DNA of 64,000 nt, from positions 496,001-560,000 of the forward strand of contig MEPU01000013.1 of NCBI GenBank assembly GCA_001771815.1, written 5' to 3'. Positions 46,423-56,583 of this stretch are shown here, in pieces (the first letter of the stretch is position 1; every line of letters starts with the position of its first letter). The translations under genes were made by a program, and so were the position numbers. This DNA comes from Bdellovibrionales bacterium RIFCSPHIGHO2_01_FULL_40_29. GTDB taxonomy: Bacteria; Bdellovibrionota; Bdellovibrionia; Bdellovibrionales; Bdellovibrionaceae. The notes under the pieces were generated by a model. That model saw nothing but the letters and a program-made list of their open reading frames with translations, ran no database searches and was not told the origin of the DNA.

Positions 46423-47079
46423 TCAAATTAACGCCTTTAGATCATCAAATTTTTTTAAAATGTGATTTGGTTGATAAATAGCAAGTTCATGGGGCTGTGA
46501 GTACCCATAGTGCACGGCTACTTTAAGGGTGCCAGCCGCTGTGGCAGACAGCATATCCGGGCGACCATCCCCGATCATCCAGGTATTTTGAGGCCTTACA
46601 GAGGCTTTTTCCATAACGTGGATCAAAGGCAGCGGCGAGGGTTTTCTTTCGCTCAACGAATCGCCGCCGATAACAGCAACCCAATTCAAGTGATGCAGAT
46701 TAAAGTATTCTAAAACTTGATGGGTGGGATGGATGCTTTTATTTGTGACGATGGCCTTGGGGCCTTTATAAGTGTGTAAAAATTCAGATACGCCAGGATA
46801 GAGTTTTGTGTGATCAATCAAGTTGTGCTCGTAGATTTTTAAAAACTCGTCGACACGATTTTCATTTTCTGGCGAATCAATATGAAATTCTGGAAAAAAA
46901 TCATTCACCAATTTATTTAACCCATCACCAATATGAGAAGTCAGCGTTGGTAAATCCACAAGTTGTCGTCCGTAGAGAGCCAGCATTTTATTAAGGGCGA
47001 CATGAATATCTTGAGCCGAGTCAATTAAAGTGCCGTCTAAATCAAAAATCAGAAGTGGTAAATTTTTATCAAAAGTCAT
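46423..47079 (-). CDS. HAD hydrolase, phosphoglycolate phosphatase-like
   Basis: LLIFDLDGTLIDSAQDI, MIGDGRPDMLSATAAG. Confidence 0.88.
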   Translation of the reverse strand: MTFDKNLPLLIFDLDGTLIDSAQDIHVALNKMLALYGRQLVDLPTLTSHIGDGLNKLVNDFFPEFHIDSPENENRVDEFLKIYEHNLIDHTKLYPGVSEFLHTYKGPKAIVTNKSIHPTHQVLEYFNLHHLNWVAVIGGDSLSERKPSPLPLIHVMEKASVRPQNTWMIGDGRPDMLSATAAGTLKVAVHYGYSQPHELAIYQPNHILKKFDDLKALI

Positions 47080-47090
47080 AGGATCTAATT

Positions 47091-47735
47091 ATGAGAAAAC
47101 AAAATCCAAAAAGCTATGAATATATCGAATCTTTGCTGCCTACTGAAAATGAAAGTATGTTGAAATCCAGGCGGGGTGCTGAATCGTTAGGACTTGGTGG
47201 AATATCTATTTCTGCAGCCGAAGGATCATTGGTGCAATTTTTGGTTGGTATCAGTGGAGCTAAAAAGGCGATTGAGATTGGAACTTTAACAGGATTATCT
47301 GCTCAGTATATTTTAAAAGCACTCAGCCCCGATGGCCAACTTTGGACGTTGGAAAAATCAAAACAACATGCTGATTTAGCTGCCGACGCCGTCAATGATA
47401 AGCGCTGTCATATTGTTGTCGGAGACGCCCAAGAAAAGTTATCCGAGTTGGTATCCAAGGGTCCGTTTGATGCCATATTTATTGATGGCAATAAGGCGGC
47501 GTATCTTAATTATTTCAACTGGGCGGTTGAAAATATTGCCATAGGTGGAGTGATCGTCGCGGATAATGTTTTTTTAGCAGGGGCTGTTTGGGGTGATCAA
47601 AGCCAGCAAAAGTTTAATGAAAAACAAGTTGATGTTGTTCGTCGTATGAATTTAAAAGCTTTTTCGACTGAAGCTTTGGTGTCTACAATTATTCCGACTG
47701 AAGAAGGCCTGTTGATTTGTCGAAGAGTGAAGTGA
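47091..47735 (+). CDS. O-methyltransferase (class I SAM, catechol OMT-like)
   Basis: KAIEIGTLTGLSAQYILKAL, FDAIFIDGNKAAYLNYF, GGVIVADNVFLAGAV. Confidence 0.88.
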   Translation: MRKQNPKSYEYIESLLPTENESMLKSRRGAESLGLGGISISAAEGSLVQFLVGISGAKKAIEIGTLTGLSAQYILKALSPDGQLWTLEKSKQHADLAADAVNDKRCHIVVGDAQEKLSELVSKGPFDAIFIDGNKAAYLNYFNWAVENIAIGGVIVADNVFLAGAVWGDQSQQKFNEKQVDVVRRMNLKAFSTEALVSTIIPTEEGLLICRRVK

Positions 47736-47854
47736 GTCTCATTTTGAGATAATAACCTAAATTGTCGTCCTGATCGAAGTATTGACACCATGAGTGATTC
47801 TATTCGAGTTGGGAATCATTTTATTGAGCGGCGATCTTGCATTTAAAGATCCTT

Positions 47855-49879
47855 ATGGGATTAAGACACGTCATTTTATCAGGCTGTGCATTTATGATAA
47901 CGTTATTTATGACGTTATCAGCGACGGCCTATGAATCGGATTCACATTTCGATATGATGTACCATCTATCTCGGGCGGCTGGTATTGCCGATGGGACTGC
48001 AAAGTTTTTAGCACTTGCAAATCAACATATTGACGAAAAAATTATTAGCTCTCCGATGCTGGTTTCTGTTCAGAGACAACTGTTTCACTTTCCTGGTGAT
48101 ATTGAAAAAGTGAATATTGAAGGTCATGGTATTATAAGTTTACCTGCGAAAATGTTTAAATCCAAATTGGCGTTGGCCGAAAGAAACTCAGCTATCGGTA
48201 ATTATATGATCTATTTAGGATTAGTCCGTGGTGATTTGATGCTGGTGGGCCTAGGAATGCATGTTAAAATGGATACCTATGGACATGCTGGATTTTCGAA
48301 TATTGCGGGACACGTTGTAGATGGTCACAATCCAGATCGTGCCTTTTTAGAAGCTACAAAATATGAGGATATGATTCGTTCTCTTATTCAAGGATTAGTG
48401 GCCGTTCGTAAGTTGCTACCCAGAGAAGCCGTTGATAAAGAATCAGCACTGCAATTTTTAAATAAATGGGCTCCCAAGACACATTTGAAGCGCGAATTGA
48501 CGATGGCAGACATGGATGGACCACAAGCCGCAACACTTATTTCAGGGGTTGTCGTTGCAGATGACAACATGCTTGGTATTTACCGCGAAGATATTTTTAA
48601 AAAATTCGAGTACAAGAAATTTGCTTTAAAGCAAGTATATGAAAAATTCAAACGCTCTGGTGAAATCAATTCAAAATTATCATTCGAAGAATTATTCCCA
48701 GATCGATTGTTGCAAAATCGCCGTATGGAAGCCAAAGATGTCTTGAAATATGTAATCATATCGACATCTGATGCTGAATTTCTTAAAGCTGAAGGTGGAA
48801 AAGAAATTTTTAATCTGCAAAAACTATTTGGCTACCAGTCGTCCGATATTTTTTTTCGCAAGTTCAAAGTTGAAATCGAACGCGCTGAATTTCGGTTGCG
48901 AGAAATGTATCATTTGGAAGCCTCAATTATTGAGGAAGAACGAGCTTATGAAAAAAAAGCATCTGAATTTCAGTCCTATATCGAATCGGGCCGAGACAAA
49001 GAATTATATGCGGGAAATCAATTGCAAGAACTGCGTGAGGAACGTCAACGAATTGATATTAAAACCGAGCGTTTGAACTCTGAAAAATTAGACTTGCTGT
49101 CTGGGGCCGAATCGCTGTCTTTGAATTATGAAATCGGCAGCGAAGACTACATCCGTGTTCGGGTTCGCGAGATTGCGGAGAATCGCAATGCCGAAGAAAT
49201 TTCAATCAAGTTATTCAAAGATCTCATACCCATGCGCCGGACAGAATATATTAAGCAAAATTTTGAAGGTAAACCAGACACTCGAAACTTCGAAACGGAA
49301 TATAAATCTGAAGCTCATCGATTGGCTCGAATTAAAAACTGGGGCGTTAATTTTTTGCATTTGCGGTCAGAAAAAGAAGATATTGTTCAGATGGTGCATG
49401 TTAACCCTGTTGAATCTGGCTTCGTTCGATTTTTAACTCATGCAATCACAAAATTTCGAGTGATGATGCGAAACAGTTCAACGCCCGCCCAAGTGGAAGA
49501 GTGGAAAACTCTGGCGCAAAAATCGGCAGCAGAGTATTTGGATCTAGATATGCGACTAGCACCTGCCGAAAATGCAGAACGTTTGCGATTAGATCGTCGT
49601 AATAGGCGAGATGCTTTTTTCAAATTATTTTCCTATGTGGGACCAGCGATGTTTCCATGGTTAACCGGGAATATCAGTGGATACTCCTATGTGAAAAAAA
49701 TAGTTCTTAAGGCTAAGCTTCACGCCAAAGACTACGAGGTCGAGAATTTAGATCTGGCCGTTGCTGAAGGCAGATACAGCGCTGATTTTTTGAGTTCTAA
49801 AAAATCAAAAAAAGCATTTGATTTGATTCGACGATTTGAACAGTCTGCAGTTTTGCAGTGCACACGTCTATTTAACTAG
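47855..49879 (+). CDS. Large secreted hypothetical protein, N-terminal DUF6765 / PLC-like metal-site motifs
   Basis: SDSHFDMMYHLSRAAGI, LANQHIDE, GLGMHVKMDTYGHAGFSN; signal peptide; long charged helical C-terminal half. Confidence 0.6.
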   Translation: MGLRHVILSGCAFMITLFMTLSATAYESDSHFDMMYHLSRAAGIADGTAKFLALANQHIDEKIISSPMLVSVQRQLFHFPGDIEKVNIEGHGIISLPAKMFKSKLALAERNSAIGNYMIYLGLVRGDLMLVGLGMHVKMDTYGHAGFSNIAGHVVDGHNPDRAFLEATKYEDMIRSLIQGLVAVRKLLPREAVDKESALQFLNKWAPKTHLKRELTMADMDGPQAATLISGVVVADDNMLGIYREDIFKKFEYKKFALKQVYEKFKRSGEINSKLSFEELFPDRLLQNRRMEAKDVLKYVIISTSDAEFLKAEGGKEIFNLQKLFGYQSSDIFFRKFKVEIERAEFRLREMYHLEASIIEEERAYEKKASEFQSYIESGRDKELYAGNQLQELREERQRIDIKTERLNSEKLDLLSGAESLSLNYEIGSEDYIRVRVREIAENRNAEEISIKLFKDLIPMRRTEYIKQNFEGKPDTRNFETEYKSEAHRLARIKNWGVNFLHLRSEKEDIVQMVHVNPVESGFVRFLTHAITKFRVMMRNSSTPAQVEEWKTLAQKSAAEYLDLDMRLAPAENAERLRLDRRNRRDAFFKLFSYVGPAMFPWLTGNISGYSYVKKIVLKAKLHAKDYEVENLDLAVAEGRYSADFLSSKKSKKAFDLIRRFEQSAVLQCTRLFN

Positions 49880-50611
49880 ATTTTCTAAGAAATTTTTTAC
49901 AGCGGGTTTATAGTCTTCGGGAAAATCCCGAAGTCCTGTGAGATGGCCGGCTTCGGGCAGACTGAGCTTTTGCCAATTGAGATTCTTGCAGGGCTCAAAA
50001 CACAAATCTATATCTTTGGGTTTGATCAAGGGATCTTTCCAACCGCGAATACTCAGAACAGGAAAATGATTCGGCAATTGCCTGAGATCATGGTGAATGT
50101 CTTTGTGAAGGGCTTTGCTCCAGCCATAGGCCAAAAGCGGTGTTGCCAGTAAACGTAAAGGCAAAAAACGAATAGGCATCGAGTGCGTATACAAGTTGTA
50201 AGCGGAATTGATAAATTTCAAGGATGGGCCACTGTCGCAAATCAGTCCAATAACATCTAATGGTTTTCGCCGGGCCATGGCTTCCATGGCACAGGCCGAA
50301 ACATTTGAAAATGCAAAAATAATTTTTTGTGGATAGGCCGCATGTAAATTTAAATGCTCTTCGATTTGATCGGCTAACGCATGTTTCATTCCAAATTTTT
50401 GAGACACATAAGAATAGGGTAAGCCATAGTGATCTTTGACGCTGTCTTTGAGATTAAACACATAGGCATCAAATCCCAAACTATTCACAAGCTTCACATG
50501 GCGAAGAAGTGCTTTTTTGTGCCCCCGATAAAAATGAACAAAGAAAATCAAAGCATCATACTTTTTATGGGATGCTTTGATTAATTGTCCATGATCAGGA
50601 TAGTCGGTCAT
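49868..50611 (-). CDS. Alpha/beta-hydrolase-fold protein
   Basis: Hydrolase-like topology (FFVHFYRGHKK, IIFAFSNVSACAME, FPVLSIRGWKDPLIKP, EAGHLTGL); nucleophile elbow non-canonical. Confidence 0.65.
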   Translation of the reverse strand: MTDYPDHGQLIKASHKKYDALIFFVHFYRGHKKALLRHVKLVNSLGFDAYVFNLKDSVKDHYGLPYSYVSQKFGMKHALADQIEEHLNLHAAYPQKIIFAFSNVSACAMEAMARRKPLDVIGLICDSGPSLKFINSAYNLYTHSMPIRFLPLRLLATPLLAYGWSKALHKDIHHDLRQLPNHFPVLSIRGWKDPLIKPKDIDLCFEPCKNLNWQKLSLPEAGHLTGLRDFPEDYKPAVKNFLENLVK

Positions 50612-53418
50612 CAGTGCTTATGACTTTGGCTTTTTGTTGGCCAAAGCTCAGTCCAATGCGGAGGCTGTCCCGAAGTTGTTTCGGATTGGGTGACTTCATC
50701 TAATGCAGTCTTTGTGACCATAACTTTTTCAAGTGCTGTTTCTGATAAGGCTTTACCGCAGGCATCCTGGATAGCTTCGGCATCGATACTGTGAAAATGA
50801 TAAATCTCTGAAGGTCTGCCACATTTTGAATGTTTACGAACGGCACAGCTTTCTTGGCGAACGCCAACAATGGAACCTAAATTATCCAATAGCCCCGCTT
50901 CACCGTCGTGAACGCTGACAATTGGAATGCGACGACCCGAAACAGTCATCAGATCGGTTGATCCCACTTCGCCTGATTTATTCAGGTACAAATTGGGATT
51001 AATTCCCAATTCTGTTCGCAAGTAATGGTAGTCATTTTCATGAGCCAATATTCCACACAGAAGATCTGACGATGTGACAGCAATCACATTGGCATAAATT
51101 CCGCGAGTGAGTAAATACTCGGAGGCCTTAATGGCTTCGGCAACCATGGCTCCCATTCCAAAAATATTAACCACATTGTCACCAGGTTCGTATCCCGCAT
51201 AACCACGATAATCAATCAGGTGATAAGCGCCTTTTAAAACTTCGTCGCGAATTTGAGTTAAAATTTCAGATTCGCTGACAGAGGCTATGTCTTCTTCGTT
51301 GGTGGCGCCGTTGATTGGAAACTCAGCGCGAGACAAGGGGACGGTGGTATCTGTTTTAAAGCGAGATTGTTTGGTTAAAAATTTCATCATGTCTTTTTGT
51401 TCAATACCACGAGTGACCAAACGCAAAAGCGTTCCGCAGCGACCGGCATTATCATTTAATACATGACGTTTCATGGTGTCTGATAAAATCCAATCCACTT
51501 CGATGCAGTAGAACGGCTCCCAAGTGATTTGATTTGGAATTTGAAAATCAGATTTCCAACCGTGCTGCGCGCCTTCCGGTGAAAGCGTCACGCCGGATGG
51601 GGTTCCAACGCAGATGAAGCTGGATTTCCAATAAAGATTGTAAAAATACTGATCCAAAGCGCGCTTGATAAAGAAATCATAAACCGTCATTAATGGCATA
51701 ATCGGAACGCCAATAATATCGCGCATTTTTCCAAATGAACCCACGCAAGACATCACATTGCCTTCAGCAATTTCAAATCGCAAGAAGCGATCGGAAACAT
51801 CTTCGCCAGGAACTAAATCGGGAAGCTTATTGTCTTTAACTCCGAGATCCGTTTCTAAATCCGCAACAACCGGAGCTCCAAAAATTTTACCGTCCATAGC
51901 GGGATTTAAATTTGTAGATGTTCCAACATCGGGTGCCATTGTCATGAAAAGCTCGCCAGGAATTTTCCATTTTTTCTCGAGCTCAACTGTTATTTTACCT
52001 GAATCCGAGTTGGCAATACGTGTGAGTTTTGCAGTGAGCTGACCCAGCATCCACTGGGTGTGGGGATAGCTGGCCATTTTTGTATTGATATCTAATTTTT
52101 CAGGAATCCCACCAGCTTTTTCAATTTCAGCTGTAAAGAATTTAATATTTTTTTCTTTAATAGAGTTTTGTTCTTTGAATTCAGATAAGAGCTTGTCGCC
52201 ACGATCTTTTAAAAATTTACCTTCATTTGATTTTGCATCAAAATTTGCAAAAAGAATTTCGCCTTTTAATCCTTGTTTTGCGCGTAATTCTTCGATTTCT
52301 TCGGCAGAGGTCAGCGCCGAGTGATTACCCGGAGCGGCAGCCATTTTTAATCCCCAACCTTTTAAAGTGTGGGCGATAATGATTGTGGGTTTTCGTTTTG
52401 ATTCTTTGGATTTTAACATGGCCTCTGCAAGTAGAATCATGTCGTGACCACCGAAATCTCGGAATGAATCATAAAGCTCTTGATCCGTAACGCTTTCAAT
52501 AAATTTTTTCATGGTCGGGTGTTCTTTGACGATTCCTTTTTTTAAGGCCTTCATGTCTTGCACAAGTAAAAGCGCTTGCAGCTCATAGTCTTGCAATTCG
52601 TTTTCTAAGAAATTTTTAAAAACGTCGCCACCGGGTTTTTTAAATAAAGCCTGACGTTTGGCTCCGTGCCGAACTTGGATAACTTCCCAACCGTTGGCGG
52701 CCATGGTGCGTTCGATGCGAAGGGCATCGGTACCATGCATTTGTTTTTCGTTGATGATGCGGTGGCCATCAAGGGATTGGCGATTGTAGTCGACAATCCA
52801 AGTCAGGTTTCCAATTTCACGATCAGCAAAATCGGGAACAGCTTCATACATCGAGCCTTCGCGAAATTCAGAATCACCAGTCAGCGCCCAAAAATGGGCT
52901 TCAGGAATATTGTAGTTATGTTCTTTTGCAAATCGATACGCTAAAGCCAGATAGCCCGCTTGAACTGGTGGGATGCCAACAGTTCCTGAAGGGAAAAAAT
53001 TGTGGTGATCAGAATCATAAGCGGAATGGTACGATTGAAATACAGGTTCGCCATTTTTTGAATATTTACGCAAGCCCATCATGGCCGTATTTTTTTGATC
53101 TTCTGTTAATTTTGAAAAATCAGGATTTAAAAATAAATCCAATAAATAATTATAGGAGTGATCTGTTGGTGAGGCATGGGGTTTGTTGGCGATATGATCA
53201 AAACCCGTTTTCACTAATAAATGAAGCGCGCCCATTATGTGCAAAGCGCTGGCGCTGCCGGCGGCATGACCGCCAATTTTGGGATCACCTTTTTCTTTAT
53301 CGGCGCGGATGTTGGCTTGATAAATCATTTGCGTCGCGAAGTAATGCGCACGGCGCGCAATGGATTCTAAAGTTTCGCGATTGGTCTCTTTGAGGGCATT
53401 AACAGGGGTGGTTTTCAT
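50611..53418 (-). CDS. aceE: Pyruvate dehydrogenase E1 component, homodimeric type
   Basis: GHAAGSASALHIMGALHLL, ALTGDSEFREGSMYEA, NLTWIVDYNRQSLDGHRI, MAPDVGTSTNLNPAMDGKIFG. Confidence 0.9.
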   Translation of the reverse strand: MKTTPVNALKETNRETLESIARRAHYFATQMIYQANIRADKEKGDPKIGGHAAGSASALHIMGALHLLVKTGFDHIANKPHASPTDHSYNYLLDLFLNPDFSKLTEDQKNTAMMGLRKYSKNGEPVFQSYHSAYDSDHHNFFPSGTVGIPPVQAGYLALAYRFAKEHNYNIPEAHFWALTGDSEFREGSMYEAVPDFADREIGNLTWIVDYNRQSLDGHRIINEKQMHGTDALRIERTMAANGWEVIQVRHGAKRQALFKKPGGDVFKNFLENELQDYELQALLLVQDMKALKKGIVKEHPTMKKFIESVTDQELYDSFRDFGGHDMILLAEAMLKSKESKRKPTIIIAHTLKGWGLKMAAAPGNHSALTSAEEIEELRAKQGLKGEILFANFDAKSNEGKFLKDRGDKLLSEFKEQNSIKEKNIKFFTAEIEKAGGIPEKLDINTKMASYPHTQWMLGQLTAKLTRIANSDSGKITVELEKKWKIPGELFMTMAPDVGTSTNLNPAMDGKIFGAPVVADLETDLGVKDNKLPDLVPGEDVSDRFLRFEIAEGNVMSCVGSFGKMRDIIGVPIMPLMTVYDFFIKRALDQYFYNLYWKSSFICVGTPSGVTLSPEGAQHGWKSDFQIPNQITWEPFYCIEVDWILSDTMKRHVLNDNAGRCGTLLRLVTRGIEQKDMMKFLTKQSRFKTDTTVPLSRAEFPINGATNEEDIASVSESEILTQIRDEVLKGAYHLIDYRGYAGYEPGDNVVNIFGMGAMVAEAIKASEYLLTRGIYANVIAVTSSDLLCGILAHENDYHYLRTELGINPNLYLNKSGEVGSTDLMTVSGRRIPIVSVHDGEAGLLDNLGSIVGVRQESCAVRKHSKCGRPSEIYHFHSIDAEAIQDACGKALSETALEKVMVTKTALDEVTQSETTSGQPPHWTELWPTKSQSHKH

Positions 53419-53479
53419 GGACACGGGGGTCTCCTCTTTTTAGCCTGATTTTAGAGTAAAGACTTTAGTATTTTGGGGA

Positions 53480-54361
53480 TTAACTTTCAATGACAAAATC
53501 CCAGCGGATTTTGACGGTACCGTCAGATTCAATAATCCCTTTAGGAGGGTTAGGAAACGGTGCGGCTGCGCGAAAAGCTTCAACGGCCGCGTCATCTAAG
53601 TCGCGAAATCCTGACTCTCCGATGACTTGAACCTTCATTAAAGTGCCCTTGTTATCCAGAATAATCACTAAACGGGTGATTTTGTCGGCCTCGGAGGCAA
53701 TTGTTCGATCGCGGCGAATAATCTTTGCGAACTTTTCTCGAACTTTTGGCTGCCACCACTGATTTAATTGGATGCGCATGCGGTGATAGTATCCGTAATA
53801 CTTGTATTCTTTCGTATTGAGTTTTGTGACCAAGCTTTCATCCACATTGGCTAAATGATCATTTGTGGTGGGCGTGCTTCCCGGACCAGTTGCGGCTTGC
53901 TCTTTGGAAAACTTTTTAAGTTCTCGGGCCATGTCTTGTTTTACTAAAGTGGCATAGGGATCAAAATCTTGATCAAATAATTTGGAATTTGTTGGTTTTG
54001 GTTTCACGGCTTTTTGGGCCTGTTGCGCCGATTTATTCTCGGAGCCAGGCTTTGTAGCATTCGTAAAAGTTTCTCCGCGTTTTGCTTTTGTTTCTTTGGC
54101 GACAGCATTATTTTTTTCACCGTAAAATTTGGCATTCACAGTGATCTGTTCATTGGCATCTGATTGGACGATTACTTTCGAATCTTCTTTGTCTTGCAGC
54201 AGACGAATTTCTTCCGGAGTCAGTAGCGAAATTTCAACAGCGGATTCCGGGGTGCTCGAAGGAATTTTCAAAGTGCTGATGGCAAACAAAAGAAGAAAGA
54301 AAACGACGTGAAACGTGATGGAAGTGAGCACATACGTTATGAATCTCGATCTACTTTTCAT
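53480..54361 (-). CDS. TonB/TolA-like energy transducer
   Basis: N-terminal TM, charged periplasmic linker, C-terminal RLVIILDNKGTLMKVQVIGESGFRDLDDAAVEAFRAAAPFPNPP. Confidence 0.85.
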   Translation of the reverse strand: MKSRSRFITYVLTSITFHVVFFLLLFAISTLKIPSSTPESAVEISLLTPEEIRLLQDKEDSKVIVQSDANEQITVNAKFYGEKNNAVAKETKAKRGETFTNATKPGSENKSAQQAQKAVKPKPTNSKLFDQDFDPYATLVKQDMARELKKFSKEQAATGPGSTPTTNDHLANVDESLVTKLNTKEYKYYGYYHRMRIQLNQWWQPKVREKFAKIIRRDRTIASEADKITRLVIILDNKGTLMKVQVIGESGFRDLDDAAVEAFRAAAPFPNPPKGIIESDGTVKIRWDFVIES

Positions 54362-54524
54362 GATAGTGATTCCTTTACCACTAGACTATCGGAGGTTAGA
54401 CAGTTGATATGAAGGTTTAGGTGAGTGGTTTTTAGAAAGTATTTTGACAATTAGACGGAGGTCCAGTCACCCCCATCGGTCTGCTGTTTGACTTGGCGAA
54501 TTCAGCCAGCGAGAATGTTTAATA

Positions 54525-55250
54525 ATGAGATTTCAATCGTGGTGTTTAACAGACAAAGGTTTAAAGCGTGAAGGCAATCAAGATTCATTTTTGATTGATG
54601 AGCGCCTGGGTTTGTTCATCGTTGCTGATGGGGTCGGTGGTCATCAAGGCGGAGAAGTGGCATCTGCGTTAGCGGTTGAAACAGTCCGCGAAGTTGTGGG
54701 CCATCCGAAAGCACATAAATTCACAGCCAAAGAAGTTTTGTATCAAGCCTTTGAAGAGGCCAGCCATCGTATTTTTGATCGCGCCACTGCCGAATTAAAA
54801 CTCAATGGCATGGGAACGACCATGGTTATGGGACTGATACGTGACAAAAAATTATATATCGCTAACGTCGGAGACAGTCGTTGCTATCTGTACCGCAAAC
54901 CTTATATCTGGCAGGTGACAGAAGATCATTCTTTGATCAATGAACAAATTCGATTGGGTCTTTTAACCGAAGAGCAGGCACATAAAACGGTTGGCAAAAA
55001 TGTAATCACTCGCAGTGTGGGTTTTGAACGTGATGTCTTTCCGGATGTTCTAGAACGAGAGGTCTCGAGCGGAGATATCTTTTTGTTTTGTTCGGATGGT
55101 CTGTCAGGAATGGTGACCGATCCGTTGATATGTCAGATTTTTAACCAAACTCCGGTTGATAAAGTAACACCAAAAATGATTGAGCAAGCCTTGGAGCATG
55201 GTGGAGATGATAACGTGACAGTTCTTGTCCTTCACTTTCAAGACGTGTAG
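54525..55250 (+). CDS. PP2C-type serine/threonine phosphatase
   Basis: DKGLKREGNQDSFLID, VADGVGGHQGGEVAS, ANVGDSRCYLYR, DNVTVLVLHF. Confidence 0.92.
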   Translation: MRFQSWCLTDKGLKREGNQDSFLIDERLGLFIVADGVGGHQGGEVASALAVETVREVVGHPKAHKFTAKEVLYQAFEEASHRIFDRATAELKLNGMGTTMVMGLIRDKKLYIANVGDSRCYLYRKPYIWQVTEDHSLINEQIRLGLLTEEQAHKTVGKNVITRSVGFERDVFPDVLEREVSSGDIFLFCSDGLSGMVTDPLICQIFNQTPVDKVTPKMIEQALEHGGDDNVTVLVLHFQDV

Positions 55251-55262
55251 GGTAGAGCACTC

Positions 55263-56264
55263 ATGAGTGATTTGCGAAAAACAATAACAATTTATTTGGT
55301 GGCGAACGATGAAAGCCAAACCAAAAAACTGACGATGCCAATGAGCTATTTCAAAATCTCGGCGTTCATAGTTGCCGTATTTGTGATCTCGTTATTCGCA
55401 GGTCTTATTGATTATTTCGGGTTATTGGCTCAATCTCTGGAAAATAAAAAATTAAAAATCGAAAACCTCAATCTTCAAAAACAATTCCAAGTGGTTGAAG
55501 GAAAATTAGATACGCTGCAATCAGGTTTGGATCGCGTTGGCATGATGACCAGCAAATTGAAATTGATCACAGACACTCAAATGAAAGACCGCGCCGAAAA
55601 GTTGAATTTTCCAGCGCAAACGTCAGCGCCAGGAACTGATCCCACACAAGAGCGCATGAGCAACGAACAACTGATTCAGCAAGAACCATTGATAGCCAGC
55701 GAAAATCCAGTGAATACATTCAAGGGCGAAATCGCGACTGAAAAATCAACATCAAATTACGCAACCCTAGTGATCCGCATTGATGAAGCCGTCAAAGATT
55801 CAGCGCTGAAAGAACAATCCGTCATCGAATTATGGGAAATGCTTTCAGATCGCCAAAGTTTGCTGTCAGCAACCCCCTATATAAAACCCGCACGTGGCCC
55901 GATCGGTTCGCGTTTTGGATACCGCATCGATCCTATTAACGGCCGCCAAAAAATGCATGCCGGCGTCGACATCGTGGCCTCACCAGGCACCCCCGTTCGC
56001 GCCCCCGCAGACGGAGTCATCAGCTTCGCCGGATGGGATGAACAATTCGGAAAATTAGTTTCCATCGATCACGGTTACGGAGTCTTAACTCGTTATGCCC
56101 ACAACTCACAAATTTACGTGCAAGTCGGTCAAAAAGTTTCCAAGTTCGACGTCGTTTCCGCAACCGGGAATACCGGTCGATCTACGGGACCTCATTTGCA
56201 TTACGAGGTTCGCGTGAACGGTATTCCGGTGAATCCGATGAATTATATTTTGGATGAAGAGTAG
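55263..56264 (+). CDS. M23-family (LytM) metallopeptidase
   Basis: GSRFGYRIDPINGRQKMHAGVDIVASPGTPV, DHGYGVLTRYAH, GRSTGPHLHYEVRVNG. Confidence 0.93.
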   Translation: MSDLRKTITIYLVANDESQTKKLTMPMSYFKISAFIVAVFVISLFAGLIDYFGLLAQSLENKKLKIENLNLQKQFQVVEGKLDTLQSGLDRVGMMTSKLKLITDTQMKDRAEKLNFPAQTSAPGTDPTQERMSNEQLIQQEPLIASENPVNTFKGEIATEKSTSNYATLVIRIDEAVKDSALKEQSVIELWEMLSDRQSLLSATPYIKPARGPIGSRFGYRIDPINGRQKMHAGVDIVASPGTPVRAPADGVISFAGWDEQFGKLVSIDHGYGVLTRYAHNSQIYVQVGQKVSKFDVVSATGNTGRSTGPHLHYEVRVNGIPVNPMNYILDEE

Positions 56265-56394
56265 GGTTTTTTAATGACCAATCCAAAAATTCCGTAACCC
56301 GAGAGTCTATCGCAGATCCTTTCATTAATCCTAGTCATTTCAGCAGGTTACAAATTAAAATATTGTGTTATAGTCTTTTTATTCGGAGGTGTTT

Positions 56395-56583
56395 ATGACA
56401 TTACAAAATCCAAAAATAGGAAAAAAAGGTGCTCCTGCGAAAATCGCAGAAAAAGCAAACCGGCTGCGTCGACAGCCGCTTTCAAAAAAGATATTTGAAA
56501 TCGTAGATGAAAATTATAAAAATAATCTCAATAAAGAACCTCTGAAGAGATCGGCTAAATCGGATCAAGATATGGATTTGTAA
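56395..56583 (+). CDS. Small basic hypothetical protein, candidate antitoxin partner
   Basis: GGAGG SD at the right spacing; stop directly abuts the PIN-like ATG. Confidence 0.55.
   Translation: MTLQNPKIGKKGAPAKIAEKANRLRRQPLSKKIFEIVDENYKNNLNKEPLKRSAKSDQDMDL

Noticed and set aside
48771-49436. Out-of-frame ORFs (101 and 102 aa) inside the 680-aa secreted protein gene
   Set aside because: Same-strand alternate frames of a long charged CDS; no independent start signals seen.
52926-53393. 155-aa ORF antisense to aceE
   Set aside because: Composition artefact opposite a highly conserved gene; no protein features.
52731-53520. Further GGTACC-containing copies of the 23-nt repeat
   Set aside because: Only the six-base GGTACC is shared; flanks do not match and sites are within coding regions.
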